From Bradyrhizobium sp. CCBAU 53351 (GTDB taxonomy: Bacteria; Pseudomonadota; Alphaproteobacteria; Rhizobiales; Xanthobacteraceae): a DNA stretch of 64,000 nucleotides. Location: positions 248,001 to 312,000 of the forward strand of contig NZ_CP030059.1 in assembly GCF_015291745.1 (NCBI RefSeq), given 5' to 3'. A program made the translations under genes and the position numbers. Below, one piece after another: positions 46,364-54,769 of this stretch (position 1 is its first letter; every line of letters begins with the position of its first letter). The notes under the pieces are model-generated. The model had not been told where the DNA came from. It searched no databases and worked only from the letters and a program-made list of their open reading frames with translations.

Positions 46364-47110
46364 ATGTCCATTCTTGTCACACGGCCGCATCCCGACAATG
46401 AAGCGACGGCGGAAAGTCTGCGCGCGCGCGGGCACGAGGTGCTGCTTGCGCCGGCGCTCAAGTTCGAGCCGGTCGCCTTTCACGACGAAGGTGAAGCTCC
46501 CTACGGTGCCATCCTCGTCACGTCGGCCAACGCGATCCGTGCCGTCGCGCCACAATTGCGGGACCCTGGTCTCCTGGAGCTGCCGCTGTTCGCGGTCGGC
46601 GAACATACGGCCGCTGCGGCGCGCGACGCCGGCTTTGTCCGGGTGATCGTCGCCGGTGGCGATGCCGCCTCCTTGCGCGACAAGGTGATGCAGAGCGCCC
46701 GCGACAAGGTGCTGAAGAAAAAGAGCACGCTGCTGTATCTCGCGGGCGCGGATCTGTCGCGCGACCTCGGCGGCGAGCTCGACGCGGAGGGCTTTTCCGT
46801 GGTCACGCAGACGACCTATCGGATGATTCCGGTCAAGCATCTGCCCCGCGCGGTCTGCGAGGGCTTTGCCGCTCACGGGGTCGAGGCGGTGCTGCACTAC
46901 TCCCGGCGCAGCGCCCGGGCGTTCCTGGATGCGGCCAGGGACGAAGGCGTCGAAATCTCGGCGCTCGCCATACCACATTGCTGCTTGTCCGCGACGGTCG
47001 CGAGCGTGCTGCGCGACGCTGGCGCGTCACAGGTCCTGGTGGCGGAGACGCCGGATGAAAACGCCCTGTTTGGCACCTTGGAGCGTGCTTTGCGCACCCG
47101 TTTGGCGTAA
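46364..47110 (+). CDS. hemD: Uroporphyrinogen-III synthase
   Basis: The 248-residue protein closes hydroxymethylbilane to uroporphyrinogen III in heme and siroheme synthesis. HemD is poorly conserved; the evidence is ILVTRPHPDNEATAESLRARGHEV at the N-terminus, ILVTSANAIRAVAPQL, LFAVGEHTAAAARDAGF and VLHYSRRSARAFLDAA, which match the family's paired lobes. It faces tsaD and is followed 65 bases later by the Mic60 homologue and the HemY-like gene, the standard alphaproteobacterial order. HemC is not in the window. Confidence 0.92.
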   Translation: MSILVTRPHPDNEATAESLRARGHEVLLAPALKFEPVAFHDEGEAPYGAILVTSANAIRAVAPQLRDPGLLELPLFAVGEHTAAAARDAGFVRVIVAGGDAASLRDKVMQSARDKVLKKKSTLLYLAGADLSRDLGGELDAEGFSVVTQTTYRMIPVKHLPRAVCEGFAAHGVEAVLHYSRRSARAFLDAARDEGVEISALAIPHCCLSATVASVLRDAGASQVLVAETPDENALFGTLERALRTRLA

Positions 47111-47175
47111 GAGGTCGGGTCCGAATCCGACGCAATCTGATCTACCCAGGTATGGAAGTGTGAGGAACCGTCACG

Positions 47176-48369
47176 ATGGCCGACGACAAGCCTGAAGACG
47201 CAGGATTGGCGCCCGACAGCGGTCGTGCCAAGCGCATTCCGCCCACCATTGATCTTGAAGCCACCGAAGTCTCGACCCAGCCACAGGAGACGGCGGTTGA
47301 GCCGGAGGCCGCGCCGGCGCCGGAACAGGCTGCGCCCGAGCAGGCAAATTCCGACAAGGTTGACGCAGAGCCGGAGCCCGTCGAAGCGCAGGCTCCCGTG
47401 TCGTCGGTTTCGCCCTGGGTCATTGCGCCGCTCTCCGGCGCTGTCGCAGCAACGGTGGTCATCGCGGTCGGCTGGATGCTGGGTTGGCCCGCCGTGCAGG
47501 CACCGCCGGCGGCGCCGCAAGTCACCACGGCGACGGTCGATGCGCTGAGCGGCCGTGTTGCGGCGGTCGAAGCCAGGGCCGGCAAGCCTGTCCCCGATCC
47601 GGCTATGGCGGCGCGGATCGACGCGCTGGAGAAGTCCGCAAACAGCTTGCGCAGCGACGTCGCCAATCTACGTACGCAGTTCGACAAGACCGCGAACGCG
47701 CTGAACGACACGAAGTCGAGCCCCGCCGCGGCCGCGCCCGATCTTGCCGCGCTCAACGAGCGCATCGCGCAGCTCGAGCGCGCCAGCAAGACGGAGCGGG
47801 CCGAGCTCGCGCAACAGGGCGAGAAGATCGCCGATGCAAAAGCCAGGGATGACAAGCCGCTGCGCTTCGTGGTGGCCGCGGCGCTGCTCGACGTCGCCGT
47901 TCGCCATGGCGATCCCTACCAGTCGCAGCTGTCCGCGGCGCGCACGCTTGCCGCCAAGCCTGACATGCTCAAGCCGCTCGACACGTTTGCATCGTCGGGC
48001 ATCCCGACGCCGGTCGCGCTGAGCCGCGAGCTGCTCACCATCGTGCCGAAACTGTCGCCGCCGGCGGAAGCCCCGGCCGCGAGTGCCGGCATCGTCGAGC
48101 GCCTTCAGGCAGGCGCGTCAAAACTGGTCCGCATCGAACGCACTGACGGCGTGGGCAACGACCGTGGCGCGATCGTGGCACGCGTCACGGCGGCCGCGCT
48201 GCGCAATGATTTCGTGGAAGCGCGGCGCGAGCTCAAGGCGCTGCCCGAGGCCGATCGCGCACCGGCACAGGCCTGGCTCGACAAGGCCGATGCCCGCGAC
48301 GCCGCGCTCGCCGCCTCACGCAAATTCGCCGACGATGCGATGGCGGATCTCGCCAAATCTGCTCAATAA
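47176..48369 (+). CDS. Alpha-Mic60 (mitofilin-like) membrane protein
   Basis: The 397-residue protein has an acidic, Pro/Ala/Glu-rich N-terminus (residues 1-80), one membrane helix at about 81-104 (WVIAPLSGAVAATVVIAVGWMLGW), a coiled coil (roughly 110-220) and a C-terminal mitofilin-type domain (about 230-380, with AARTLAAKPDMLKPLDTFASSGIPT). This is the design of alphaproteobacterial Mic60, which bends inner membranes and is the ancestor of the mitochondrial crista-junction protein. Position after hemD and before a HemY/Orf52-like gene is the known signature. Assignment rests on architecture and context; the C-terminal domain was not profile-tested. Confidence 0.85.
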   Translation: MADDKPEDAGLAPDSGRAKRIPPTIDLEATEVSTQPQETAVEPEAAPAPEQAAPEQANSDKVDAEPEPVEAQAPVSSVSPWVIAPLSGAVAATVVIAVGWMLGWPAVQAPPAAPQVTTATVDALSGRVAAVEARAGKPVPDPAMAARIDALEKSANSLRSDVANLRTQFDKTANALNDTKSSPAAAAPDLAALNERIAQLERASKTERAELAQQGEKIADAKARDDKPLRFVVAAALLDVAVRHGDPYQSQLSAARTLAAKPDMLKPLDTFASSGIPTPVALSRELLTIVPKLSPPAEAPAASAGIVERLQAGASKLVRIERTDGVGNDRGAIVARVTAAALRNDFVEARRELKALPEADRAPAQAWLDKADARDAALAASRKFADDAMADLAKSAQ

Positions 48370-48405
48370 AGGTTCGCGCAACAATCAGCGCGTATAGGGA
48401 TCGTC

Positions 48406-50151
48406 ATGCTTCGCATCGTCCTCTTCCTCGTCCTGATTGCGCTGGCGGCGGCCGGCGCGGCCTGGGTTGCCGACCAGCCCGGCGAAGTGGTCTTGACCTG
48501 GGGCCCCTGGCGCGCCTCGCCGACCATTCCAGCGTTCGTGCTGCTTCTCGGCGTCTTCGCCGTCGCGGTCGTCCTGCTCTGGAGCATCCTGACGACGATT
48601 TGGCGTATGCCGGGGCGTCTGCGGCGGCGCCGCCACGACAAGCGCCACGCGAAGGGCCGCCACGCCATCACGCACGGCCTGCTCGCGATCGGCCATGGCG
48701 ACACCGCGCTGGCCCGCCGTCACGCCGAGGCTGCGCGGCGGCACGCGCCGAACGATCCGCTTGCGCTGCTGCTGCACGCGCAGTCGGCGCAGCTCGAAGG
48801 CAATCGCGATGAGGCGCAGCGCGCCTTCCGCGCCATGGCCGAGCGCGAGGACACGCGGCTGCTCGGGCTGCGCGGCCTGTTCATCGAGGCGCAGCGTGCC
48901 GACGATGCGGTCGGCGCGGTGATGATCGCGGAGGAAGCGATCAAGCTGTCGCCGTCCTCGACCTGGGCCTCGCATGCGGTGCTCGGCTTCCGCTGCGCGC
49001 GCGGCGATTGGAGCGGCGCGCTCGCGATCCTCGATTCGAATTTGTCCGCAGGCCTGATCGACAAGCCGGCCTATCGCCGCCAGCGCGGCGTGCTGCTCAC
49101 GGCGCGCGCGCTGGAATTGGAAACCATGGACCGCGACGTCGCGCGCGAGAGCGTGATGGAAGCGATCAAGCTCGCGCCGACCCTGGTGCCGGCTGCGGTG
49201 CTCGCCGCGAAATTCGAGAGCGAGGCGCATCAGGTGCGCCGCGCTATGAAGCTGGTCGAGGCCGCTTGGCTCGCCAATCCGCACCCCGATCTCGCCGATG
49301 CTTACGCCCATGTGAAGCTCGGTGATTCCGCGCGCCAGCGCCTGCAGCGGGTCGAGACGCTCGCGGCCAAGACGCCCGCCGACAAGTCAGGCCATGTCGA
49401 GGGCCAGCTCGCGATCGCGCGTGCCGCGATCGACGCCTCCGAATTCGCCCGCGCACGCGAGGTGCTGGCGCCCTACGTCAATGACCCGACCCAGCGCGTT
49501 GCGCTGCTGATGGCCGAGATCGAGCGCGCCGAACACGGCGATAGCGGCCGCGCCCGCGCCTGGACCTTGCGCGCGGTGCGCGCCCGTCACGATCCCGCCT
49601 GGACTGCGGACGGTTACGTCAGCGACCGCTGGCGCCCGGTCTCCCCGGTCACCGGCCGGCTCGATGCGTTCCAGTGGCAGACGCCGGTCGCCAGCCTGCC
49701 CTCGGACAAAGGCACCACGATCGAATCCTCGGCCTTCGAGGAGGCCATGCTGGCGGCCCCGCCGCCGAAGCGCGTGACGGTGGCTCCCAGCGAAAGCCCG
49801 GCGGAACCGGCAGCAGTCGAGCCCGAGCCAGCCCCCGTGCCGGCCGCCCAGGACAATTCGCCTCCGAACGCCAAAGAAGAGCCGGCCGCAGTGGCCGCCG
49901 CCGAACCGGTCCAGCCGGCTCCCGAGCCCGCCGAATCATCGCCGCCGGCGGCGACACCGGTGTTCCGGACCCGCGCCGATCTCGGCAAACCCGCGCCGGC
50001 GCCGATTCCCGCGGTCGTCCCGATCGTCCGGGCTCCCGACGATCCCGGGATCGACGACGAGGGTCCGAGCGATGAATTTACGGAACAAATCGGCACGCCC
50101 AAGGCCCAGGCCGGCGGCTGGCGCGGATTCTGGTCCCGCTGGGGCGCGTGA
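48406..50151 (+). CDS. HemY-like (Orf52-type) membrane TPR protein
   Basis: The 581-residue protein has two N-terminal membrane helices (residues 3-20 and about 41-65) with WVADQPGEVVLTWGPWR between them, the HemY_N hallmark, then a long TPR-like helical region and a Pro/Ala-rich C-terminal tail of about 130 residues. The name HemY here is historical and not the protoporphyrinogen oxidase of Bacillus. In alphaproteobacteria this gene lies with Mic60 and has been called Orf52, proposed to act with it at envelope contact sites. It starts 36 bases after the Mic60 stop, so one operon is likely. Confidence 0.88.
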   Translation: MLRIVLFLVLIALAAAGAAWVADQPGEVVLTWGPWRASPTIPAFVLLLGVFAVAVVLLWSILTTIWRMPGRLRRRRHDKRHAKGRHAITHGLLAIGHGDTALARRHAEAARRHAPNDPLALLLHAQSAQLEGNRDEAQRAFRAMAEREDTRLLGLRGLFIEAQRADDAVGAVMIAEEAIKLSPSSTWASHAVLGFRCARGDWSGALAILDSNLSAGLIDKPAYRRQRGVLLTARALELETMDRDVARESVMEAIKLAPTLVPAAVLAAKFESEAHQVRRAMKLVEAAWLANPHPDLADAYAHVKLGDSARQRLQRVETLAAKTPADKSGHVEGQLAIARAAIDASEFARAREVLAPYVNDPTQRVALLMAEIERAEHGDSGRARAWTLRAVRARHDPAWTADGYVSDRWRPVSPVTGRLDAFQWQTPVASLPSDKGTTIESSAFEEAMLAAPPPKRVTVAPSESPAEPAAVEPEPAPVPAAQDNSPPNAKEEPAAVAAAEPVQPAPEPAESSPPAATPVFRTRADLGKPAPAPIPAVVPIVRAPDDPGIDDEGPSDEFTEQIGTPKAQAGGWRGFWSRWGA

Positions 50152-50251
50152 GCCGCATTTCGAAGCCGGCTTGTCCTTGCCAATTCGGGCCATGCCCGAT
50201 ATCAGGAGCGCGCGTATCGGGGCCGGCATCGCCCGGGCCCCGGCAGGGTTC

Positions 50252-50327
50252 GCCGCAATAGCTCAGTCGGTAGAGCACGTCATTCGTAATGACGGGGTCG
50301 GGGGTTCGAATCCCTCTTGCGGCACCA
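50252..50327 (+). tRNA. tRNA-Thr (anticodon CGT)
   Basis: The acceptor arms GCCGCAA and TTGCGGC pair fully; the D arm TAGCTCAGTCGGTAGAGC and T arm GGGGGTTCGAATCCCTC are canonical. The anticodon stem CGTCA / TGACG encloses the loop TTCGTAA, giving CGT, which reads ACG. The CCA end is encoded. Confidence 0.97.
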
Positions 50328-50436
50328 GCGCCTCGGTTCATCCCGGTCCTTCCAACCAGCGCCAGCGCTTTGCTCCTTGAGGCCGGCCCGCGCGTTGCGC
50401 TCCGCCCTCGTGTCACTACGATGCGTGGGGACGGAA

Positions 50437-52107
50437 ATGCGCGCAACGGGGCAAGTGGTGGGTACCGAGACGACGGCCAGGACGAATTGGATTGCATGGC
50501 TGCGGATCTTCGGCTTCGTCAGTCTCACCGCCGGCATCACCGCCATCGTCGCCGCGAGATCGCTCGATACCTCGCAGCTGCGCGGGCGGTTGTCCGTTCC
50601 CCCGCTTTATGACGACGTCTCCTATTTCCTGGATGCCATCAGGTGGATGAATGCGGTCGGTGACCGGAGCATCGCCGCAAGTAGCTGGACTCTGCTTCAC
50701 GACCACGCGCCGTTTTCGACGATGGTGGCGATCACGGGATTTGCGCTGTTTCCCGGCAGCTTCATCGGGCCTTATCTCGTCCACGCCGTATTGGTCTTTG
50801 CATTTCTGCTCGGGATCGTCTGGCTGGCGTGGCGGCGGCCGGTGCTCGAGATCGCGGCGTGCCTGATCGCGGTCGCTTGCGTCCCGGTGCTGTGGCACAC
50901 GGTGACCGAGGCGCGACCGGATCTGCCGTCGGGTCTTGCCATTGGCCTTGCTGCCGGGGCGATCGTTCACCGCGGCGTGCTCGATCGGAGCGCACGTGCC
51001 CTGGCCGGTCTCGGCATTGCCTGCGCACTGGCCGTCAGCATCAAGCCGACCGCGTTCTTTGCCACGCTCGCTCTGCTCGGCAGTTCATTTGCGATCCGGC
51101 TGTTCGTCGATTGCCTGGAGGCGGGCGGATTGCGCATCTCGATCCGCAAGGCGCTCGCTGCGCTGCTGTGGTTCGTGCTGCCGCTGCTTGCGACAACGGC
51201 CCTCTTGATCGGGCCTGCACTGGTCGAGACCGTCACCTACATCCTTCACGTTTTCGTCGGTCAGCGCGACCTCTGGACGACAGGCGAAAGTTTCTCGGCC
51301 GGTTTGCTGCGCTTCTCGATCGGCGGAGAAGGTCAGTTCGGCCTGCATTACTGGTTCGCCATCGGGACGGGCCTGATGCTGCTGCGTCTGGTGCTGGCGG
51401 TCATCTGCGGAAGCGCCGCGCTGCGCGACGCCGTCGTTCTGCTCGCGGCTGTGCTGATCGCCTATGCCATTCCCTCCGTCGCGGCGATCAAGACCTATTA
51501 TTTCGGCGCGATGTTCTATGGCGTGTTCATCGTCGCGATGGTGCTCAACGGCTGCGCCAGCATGGCGCTCATTGAAGAGCTGCTCATCCGTTTCGGCCTC
51601 CGCAACGACATCCGCCGCTACCTTCTCACCGCCTGTCGGGTGCTGGCGCTCGCCTTTGTTCTTCAGCTCTTTCTCAGGCACGTCGTCATCGGTCAGATCA
51701 GCACGGCGACACCGCTCAGCGCGCAGCAGCAGGAGAGCATCCGCCGCGCGACCGGACGGCTCTGGTCGCTGCTGCGCGAGATCAAGCCGCAAGCGCCCGG
51801 CCCGCTCTATGTCGGCTTCTCCAGCCCTTATCCGGTGACGTCGGCGGCCATCCAGCTCTACGCGGCGCAGGCGAAGATGAATCTCGTCGTACGCGACGAG
51901 CTGTATTTCCGGAGCGCGCAGGAAACGGGCGATGCATTGTTGAAGTCGGAGATTCTCGTGCTCTCGAGCTCGATCCAGCACACGCTGGTCGGGCCGCGCG
52001 TCGGCGATGAGCTCATCGCCCGCATGGACGCGGAGAAGGGCGTTTGCCTGCTCGACAGCAAGAGCTTTCCGGACGTGACTCTGCGGGTGTATCGGCGCGG
52101 GTGTTGA
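50437..52107 (+). CDS. Polytopic membrane protein, glycosyltransferase-like
   Basis: The 556-residue protein has about ten to twelve hydrophobic segments and a soluble C-terminal domain of about 130 residues. An Asp pair in the first outer loop (PPLYDDVSYFLDAI) is what one expects of a GT-C/PMT-type sugar transferase, in which an acidic pair binds a lipid-linked donor. The C-terminal part (GPLYVGFSSPYPVTSAAIQLYAAQ) has no clear family. I chose the ATG at 50437 with GGGGACGG before it, since the frame is open back into the tRNA-Thr gene. Substrate and role are unknown. Confidence 0.72.
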   Translation: MRATGQVVGTETTARTNWIAWLRIFGFVSLTAGITAIVAARSLDTSQLRGRLSVPPLYDDVSYFLDAIRWMNAVGDRSIAASSWTLLHDHAPFSTMVAITGFALFPGSFIGPYLVHAVLVFAFLLGIVWLAWRRPVLEIAACLIAVACVPVLWHTVTEARPDLPSGLAIGLAAGAIVHRGVLDRSARALAGLGIACALAVSIKPTAFFATLALLGSSFAIRLFVDCLEAGGLRISIRKALAALLWFVLPLLATTALLIGPALVETVTYILHVFVGQRDLWTTGESFSAGLLRFSIGGEGQFGLHYWFAIGTGLMLLRLVLAVICGSAALRDAVVLLAAVLIAYAIPSVAAIKTYYFGAMFYGVFIVAMVLNGCASMALIEELLIRFGLRNDIRRYLLTACRVLALAFVLQLFLRHVVIGQISTATPLSAQQQESIRRATGRLWSLLREIKPQAPGPLYVGFSSPYPVTSAAIQLYAAQAKMNLVVRDELYFRSAQETGDALLKSEILVLSSSIQHTLVGPRVGDELIARMDAEKGVCLLDSKSFPDVTLRVYRRGC

Positions 52108-52216
52108 GCGCAGCCGGCCGGTTCGAAATTGTACCGCGATTGTGTGAGGCCAATCACTTAACCCCACGCGCATCCCCCGTAATGTCCCGGTCACGCCAAC
52201 ACGGGGAGACTTTCAC

Positions 52217-52609
52217 ATGCGCAAGATCATTCTGGTTGCCGCCATGGTCCTGACCGCCGCATCCGCCCAGGCGGACGGCTCCCGCAGCCTGTCGCTGTCA
52301 GCGTCAGGCGCTCAGGCACCGGCTCCGCTGACCACGCCGACGTCGGCGACTACGGCACAAGTGAGCGAGCCAGCGCCGGCCACCGAGGCGCCGAAATATT
52401 CCGACCGTCCGCCGGCCGTGTCGCTCTCCGCGCCACCGGCCACCACGGCCGCACCTGCGGCGGCCGCGCCTGCCACCGCCGCGGCGCCCGCCGCGACGGC
52501 CAAGCCCGCCACCAGGAAGACCGCAAGGGCGGACAAGCCGAAGCCCAAGCGCAGCTGGACCGAGCGCCGCATCATCAGCGAGCTGCACCGCCACGGCATC
52601 TATTGGTAA
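52217..52609 (+). CDS. Small secreted Ala/Pro/Thr-rich protein
   Basis: The 130-residue precursor has a signal peptide (KIILVAAMVLTAASAQA, cut before DGS), a low-complexity middle rich in Ala, Pro and Thr, then a basic patch (KPATRKTARADKPKPKRSW) and the end RIISELHRHGIYW. The conserved-looking tail after a disordered linker suggests a periplasmic or wall-binding peptide, but I know no function. It has GGGGAGAC before the ATG and is followed by a strong terminator. Confidence 0.8.
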   Translation: MRKIILVAAMVLTAASAQADGSRSLSLSASGAQAPAPLTTPTSATTAQVSEPAPATEAPKYSDRPPAVSLSAPPATTAAPAAAAPATAAAPAATAKPATRKTARADKPKPKRSWTERRIISELHRHGIYW

Positions 52610-52627
52610 GCTGCCTGCCCAAAGCAA

Positions 52628-52651
52628 ATGGCCGGGCAAAAGCCCGGCCAT
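52628..52651. terminator. Bidirectional intrinsic terminator
   Basis: ATGGCCGGGC, loop AAAA, GCCCGGCCAT form a ten-pair perfect stem between the convergent secreted-protein and deacetylase genes. No long T run follows, but stem strength and position fit. Confidence 0.75.
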
Positions 52652-52677
52652 GCGCATTCCCGCCTTGGTGGTCGCGT

Positions 52678-53733
52678 TTACTGCGAGACCGTCTGCACCA
52701 CGCTCGAGATCGGACGCGTATTCGTGCTCGCGGTCGGCACCTTCATGTCCTTCATGATCGCTTCGTCATATTCCGGCAGCGTCTGCAGCGGCGCCTTGGC
52801 CTTCATCTGCACGACCTTGTAGCCGCCGGCCTTCAGCCGCGCGAGCAGCGTCGGCAGGGCGATGCCGGTGTTCTTCTGGAAATCGTGCATCAGAACGATG
52901 CCCTTGCCGAGCTTGTCCAGCCGCGTCATCACCGTCTCGACGATCTTCTCCGGCGTGGCGCCCTTGCGGAAGTCGAAGGAGTCCACGTCGGTCGAGAACA
53001 TCGCGACGTTGCGGGTGCCGAAATAGCTCACGATCGCCGGATTATGCTGAAGCTGCGGGAAGCGGAAGAACGGCGCAGGGTTGGCACCGAGCGCGAATTT
53101 CACCGCGCTGATGCCCTTCTCGACCTCGTCCTTGGCCATCTGCTCGGTCATCTTCTTGCCGTTCAGATTGACGTGCGACCAGGTGTGCGTGCCGACCGTA
53201 TGGCCCTGGGCCAGCACCTGGCGCAGGATTTCCGGATGATAGGTCGCGTGCTTGCCGACCGAGAAGAACAGGCCCTTGGTGCATTCATCCGCGAGCGCCT
53301 TCAGCACATTCGGCGTGTTCACGGGCCAGGGACCGTCGTCGAAGGTCAGCACGACCTCCTTCTCGGTGAGGAAGTCGAACTGCTTGAAATGATCGAAGCC
53401 GAAGCCGGGGCCGCCGGTGGTGTCGATCTCGACAACGCGGGAGACGCCCAGCGCATTCGGATTGGCGCAGGCCTGCTTCGGCTGCACCGGCATGACGGGA
53501 GCGGGCGCAGGCGCCTGGGCCATCGCCGCCGGCTTGGCCGCAACCGTCGCGGTGGTCTCGACGTCATCCCTGGCGGCGAGCTTCGCCGGCGCCGGCAACG
53601 GATCGGCAGCACGGGCGGCAATTGTCTTGGGAGCGCCCTGATCGGCGCGCGCGGAATAATAAAACCAACCGCCGGCGGCGATCACGACCGCCGCAACTAC
53701 ACTGGCCAGCATCAGGCCCAACGCATTACGCAT
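52678..53733 (-). CDS. Polysaccharide deacetylase
   Basis: The 351-residue protein has an N-terminal membrane helix (LMLASVVAAVVIAAGGWFYY), a Pro/Ala-rich linker to about residue 85 and a NodB-type catalytic domain. The metal and base motif FDDGPWP lies at 131-137, the metal His pair in HTWSH at 183 and 187, and RFPQLQHNP and LMHDF are later motifs. It would remove acetyl groups from peptidoglycan or an exopolysaccharide in the periplasm. The ATG at 53733 follows GGAAAGAG. It is divergent from the Cys-rich protein gene; Crp-type sites lie between them. Confidence 0.92.
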   Translation of the reverse strand: MRNALGLMLASVVAAVVIAAGGWFYYSARADQGAPKTIAARAADPLPAPAKLAARDDVETTATVAAKPAAMAQAPAPAPVMPVQPKQACANPNALGVSRVVEIDTTGGPGFGFDHFKQFDFLTEKEVVLTFDDGPWPVNTPNVLKALADECTKGLFFSVGKHATYHPEILRQVLAQGHTVGTHTWSHVNLNGKKMTEQMAKDEVEKGISAVKFALGANPAPFFRFPQLQHNPAIVSYFGTRNVAMFSTDVDSFDFRKGATPEKIVETVMTRLDKLGKGIVLMHDFQKNTGIALPTLLARLKAGGYKVVQMKAKAPLQTLPEYDEAIMKDMKVPTASTNTRPISSVVQTVSQ

Positions 53734-53862
53734 CGCTACTCTTTCCAATTACGCAACCAAACCTGCGGAATTTCCCGCGCGACGAGCCATTAATGCGAAG
53801 TAACAGTTAACGTGACACCAACACGACGGCGGTTGTGGAGGAATTTCAGGGCGGTGCGCCAA

Positions 53863-53878
53863 TGTGACTGAGATCACA
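53863..53878. promoter_or_regulatory. Crp-type binding site 1
   Basis: TGTGACTGAGATCACA matches TGTGA-N6-TCACA exactly. It lies 109 bases upstream of the ATG at 53987 and 130 bases from the divergent deacetylase start. Which receptor binds it is not shown by the window. Confidence 0.65.
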
Positions 53879-53892
53879 ATCGAGGCGGGCCG

Positions 53893-53908
53893 CGTGACTG
53901 TCATCACA
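53893..53908. promoter_or_regulatory. Crp-type binding site 2
   Basis: CGTGACTGTCATCACA matches the Crp consensus at nine of the ten arm positions. Its centre is exactly 30 bases from site 1, about three helical turns, so both dimers would face the same side. Confidence 0.6.
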
Positions 53909-53986
53909 GTGGAAACTGTTTTGCTGGAGCATCGTAGTTCCCATCAACAACGGGCGCCGTTGCGACGGCGCCAATGGGAGCCTCAA

Positions 53987-54340
53987 ATGACCAAGTCTTC
54001 TGACACCAAGTCCTCTGACACCAGGTCCTTTAGCACCACGTCTCTGAACACCAGGTCGTTGACCAGCAGGATCCGCGACACAAGCCTGGCTCTGGGCTTT
54101 GCCGCCATCGTCTCTCTGATCTCGACGACCTCGAGCTTCGCCTTCTCGGCCGAGGCGCAGCAGATGTGCACCGGCGATGCCTTCCGCCTGTGCTCGTCGG
54201 AAATCCCCAACATCCCGAAGATCACGGCATGCATGATGAAGCATCGCTCGGACCTGAGCGCCGGCTGCCGCGCGGTGATGGACAAGGATCTCGCCAAGGG
54301 CGCCTCGCGCAAGGTCGCTGACGCCCAGGACAGTCAGTAA
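53987..54340 (+). CDS. Secreted Cys-rich protein with GLG1-type repeat and pentapeptide run
   Basis: The 117-residue precursor begins with a Ser/Thr-rich run of five pentapeptides (SSDTK, SSDTR, SFSTT, SLNTR, SLTSR), then a hydrophobic segment (about 34-52) and a mature part with cysteines at 61, 69, 82 and 94. The spacing C-X7-C-X12-C-X11-C in CTGDAFRLC...CMMKHRSDLSAGC matches the Cys-rich GLG1/FGFR repeat (PF00839). Disulfides would form in the periplasm. The long N-terminus before the hydrophobic part is unusual for a Sec signal. GGGAG precedes the ATG at 53987. A paralogue lies at 54506. Function is unknown. Confidence 0.78.
   Translation: MTKSSDTKSSDTRSFSTTSLNTRSLTSRIRDTSLALGFAAIVSLISTTSSFAFSAEAQQMCTGDAFRLCSSEIPNIPKITACMMKHRSDLSAGCRAVMDKDLAKGASRKVADAQDSQ
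53995..54069 (+). repeat. Coding 15-bp minisatellite, five units
   Basis: Units begin at 53995, 54010, 54025, 54040 and 54055, each opening GTC and mostly of the form GTCCTCTGACACCAG. The first two differ at two positions and the later ones diverge further. The 15-base unit keeps the reading frame, so copy-number change would lengthen or shorten the N-terminus by five residues. Confidence 0.85.
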
Positions 54341-54505
54341 CAGCGCACGACCACATCGTCGTGTGATCAGCTCCCTTCGCGATGTGCCCCGGCGTCAAGC
54401 CGGGGCCACGCGGCGGCGCGGCTCCTGCTCGCAATAAAGCGTTGCAGGTGTGGGATCATCGCACTAGCTTCCCCGCACGTCCTTCCGGGCAAGAGGCATT
54501 ACGCG

Positions 54506-54721
54506 ATGACCAGATTTCTTTTCGTTATTTCTCTGCTCCTGTGCGCATCGAGCGCCTCCGCCCAACAGCAGCCCGGCCATGATGCCTGCGCGCGCGATGT
54601 CTCGCGCTTCTGCCGTGCCGTGATGAACAATGGCGATGGCGCCGTGCTCGCCTGCCTGAAGCAGAACCGCACGAAGCTGAGCAAAGGCTGCGACAAGGTG
54701 CTGACCGAGCACGGGCAGTGA
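54506..54721 (+). CDS. Small secreted Cys-rich protein with GLG1-type repeat
   Basis: The 71-residue precursor has a clear signal peptide (FLFVISLLLCASSASA, cut before QQQ) and one Cys-rich repeat with cysteines at 28, 36, 50 and 62 (C-X7-C-X13-C-X11-C), nearly the same spacing as the protein at 53987. DACARDVSRFCRAVM...CLKQNRTKLSKGC fits PF00839. It is likely a small disulfide-bonded periplasmic protein of unknown role. The 165 bases before it contain no clear promoter. It is convergent with the MFS exporter beyond a short repeat. Confidence 0.85.
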   Translation: MTRFLFVISLLLCASSASAQQQPGHDACARDVSRFCRAVMNNGDGAVLACLKQNRTKLSKGCDKVLTEHGQ

Positions 54722-54722
54722 T

Positions 54723-54767
54723 GGTCATTCCGGGCTCGCGCCTGACGGCGCCCCCCGGAATGACGAC
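54723..54767. repeat. Short palindromic intergenic repeat, CGTCATTCCGG family, copy 5
   Basis: GGTCATTCCGGG ... CCCGGAATGACG in only about 45 bases: the outer arms without the inner palindromes of the longer copies. It lies between the convergent Cys-rich protein and MFS genes and can fold as one hairpin. Confidence 0.75.
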
Positions 54768-54769
54768 GT

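Noticed and set aside
50317..50436. Upstream extension of the membrane protein gene into tRNA-Thr
   Set aside because: The frame is open by chance; the first codons overlap the tRNA 3' end and the segment has no hydrophobic or family-like sequence.
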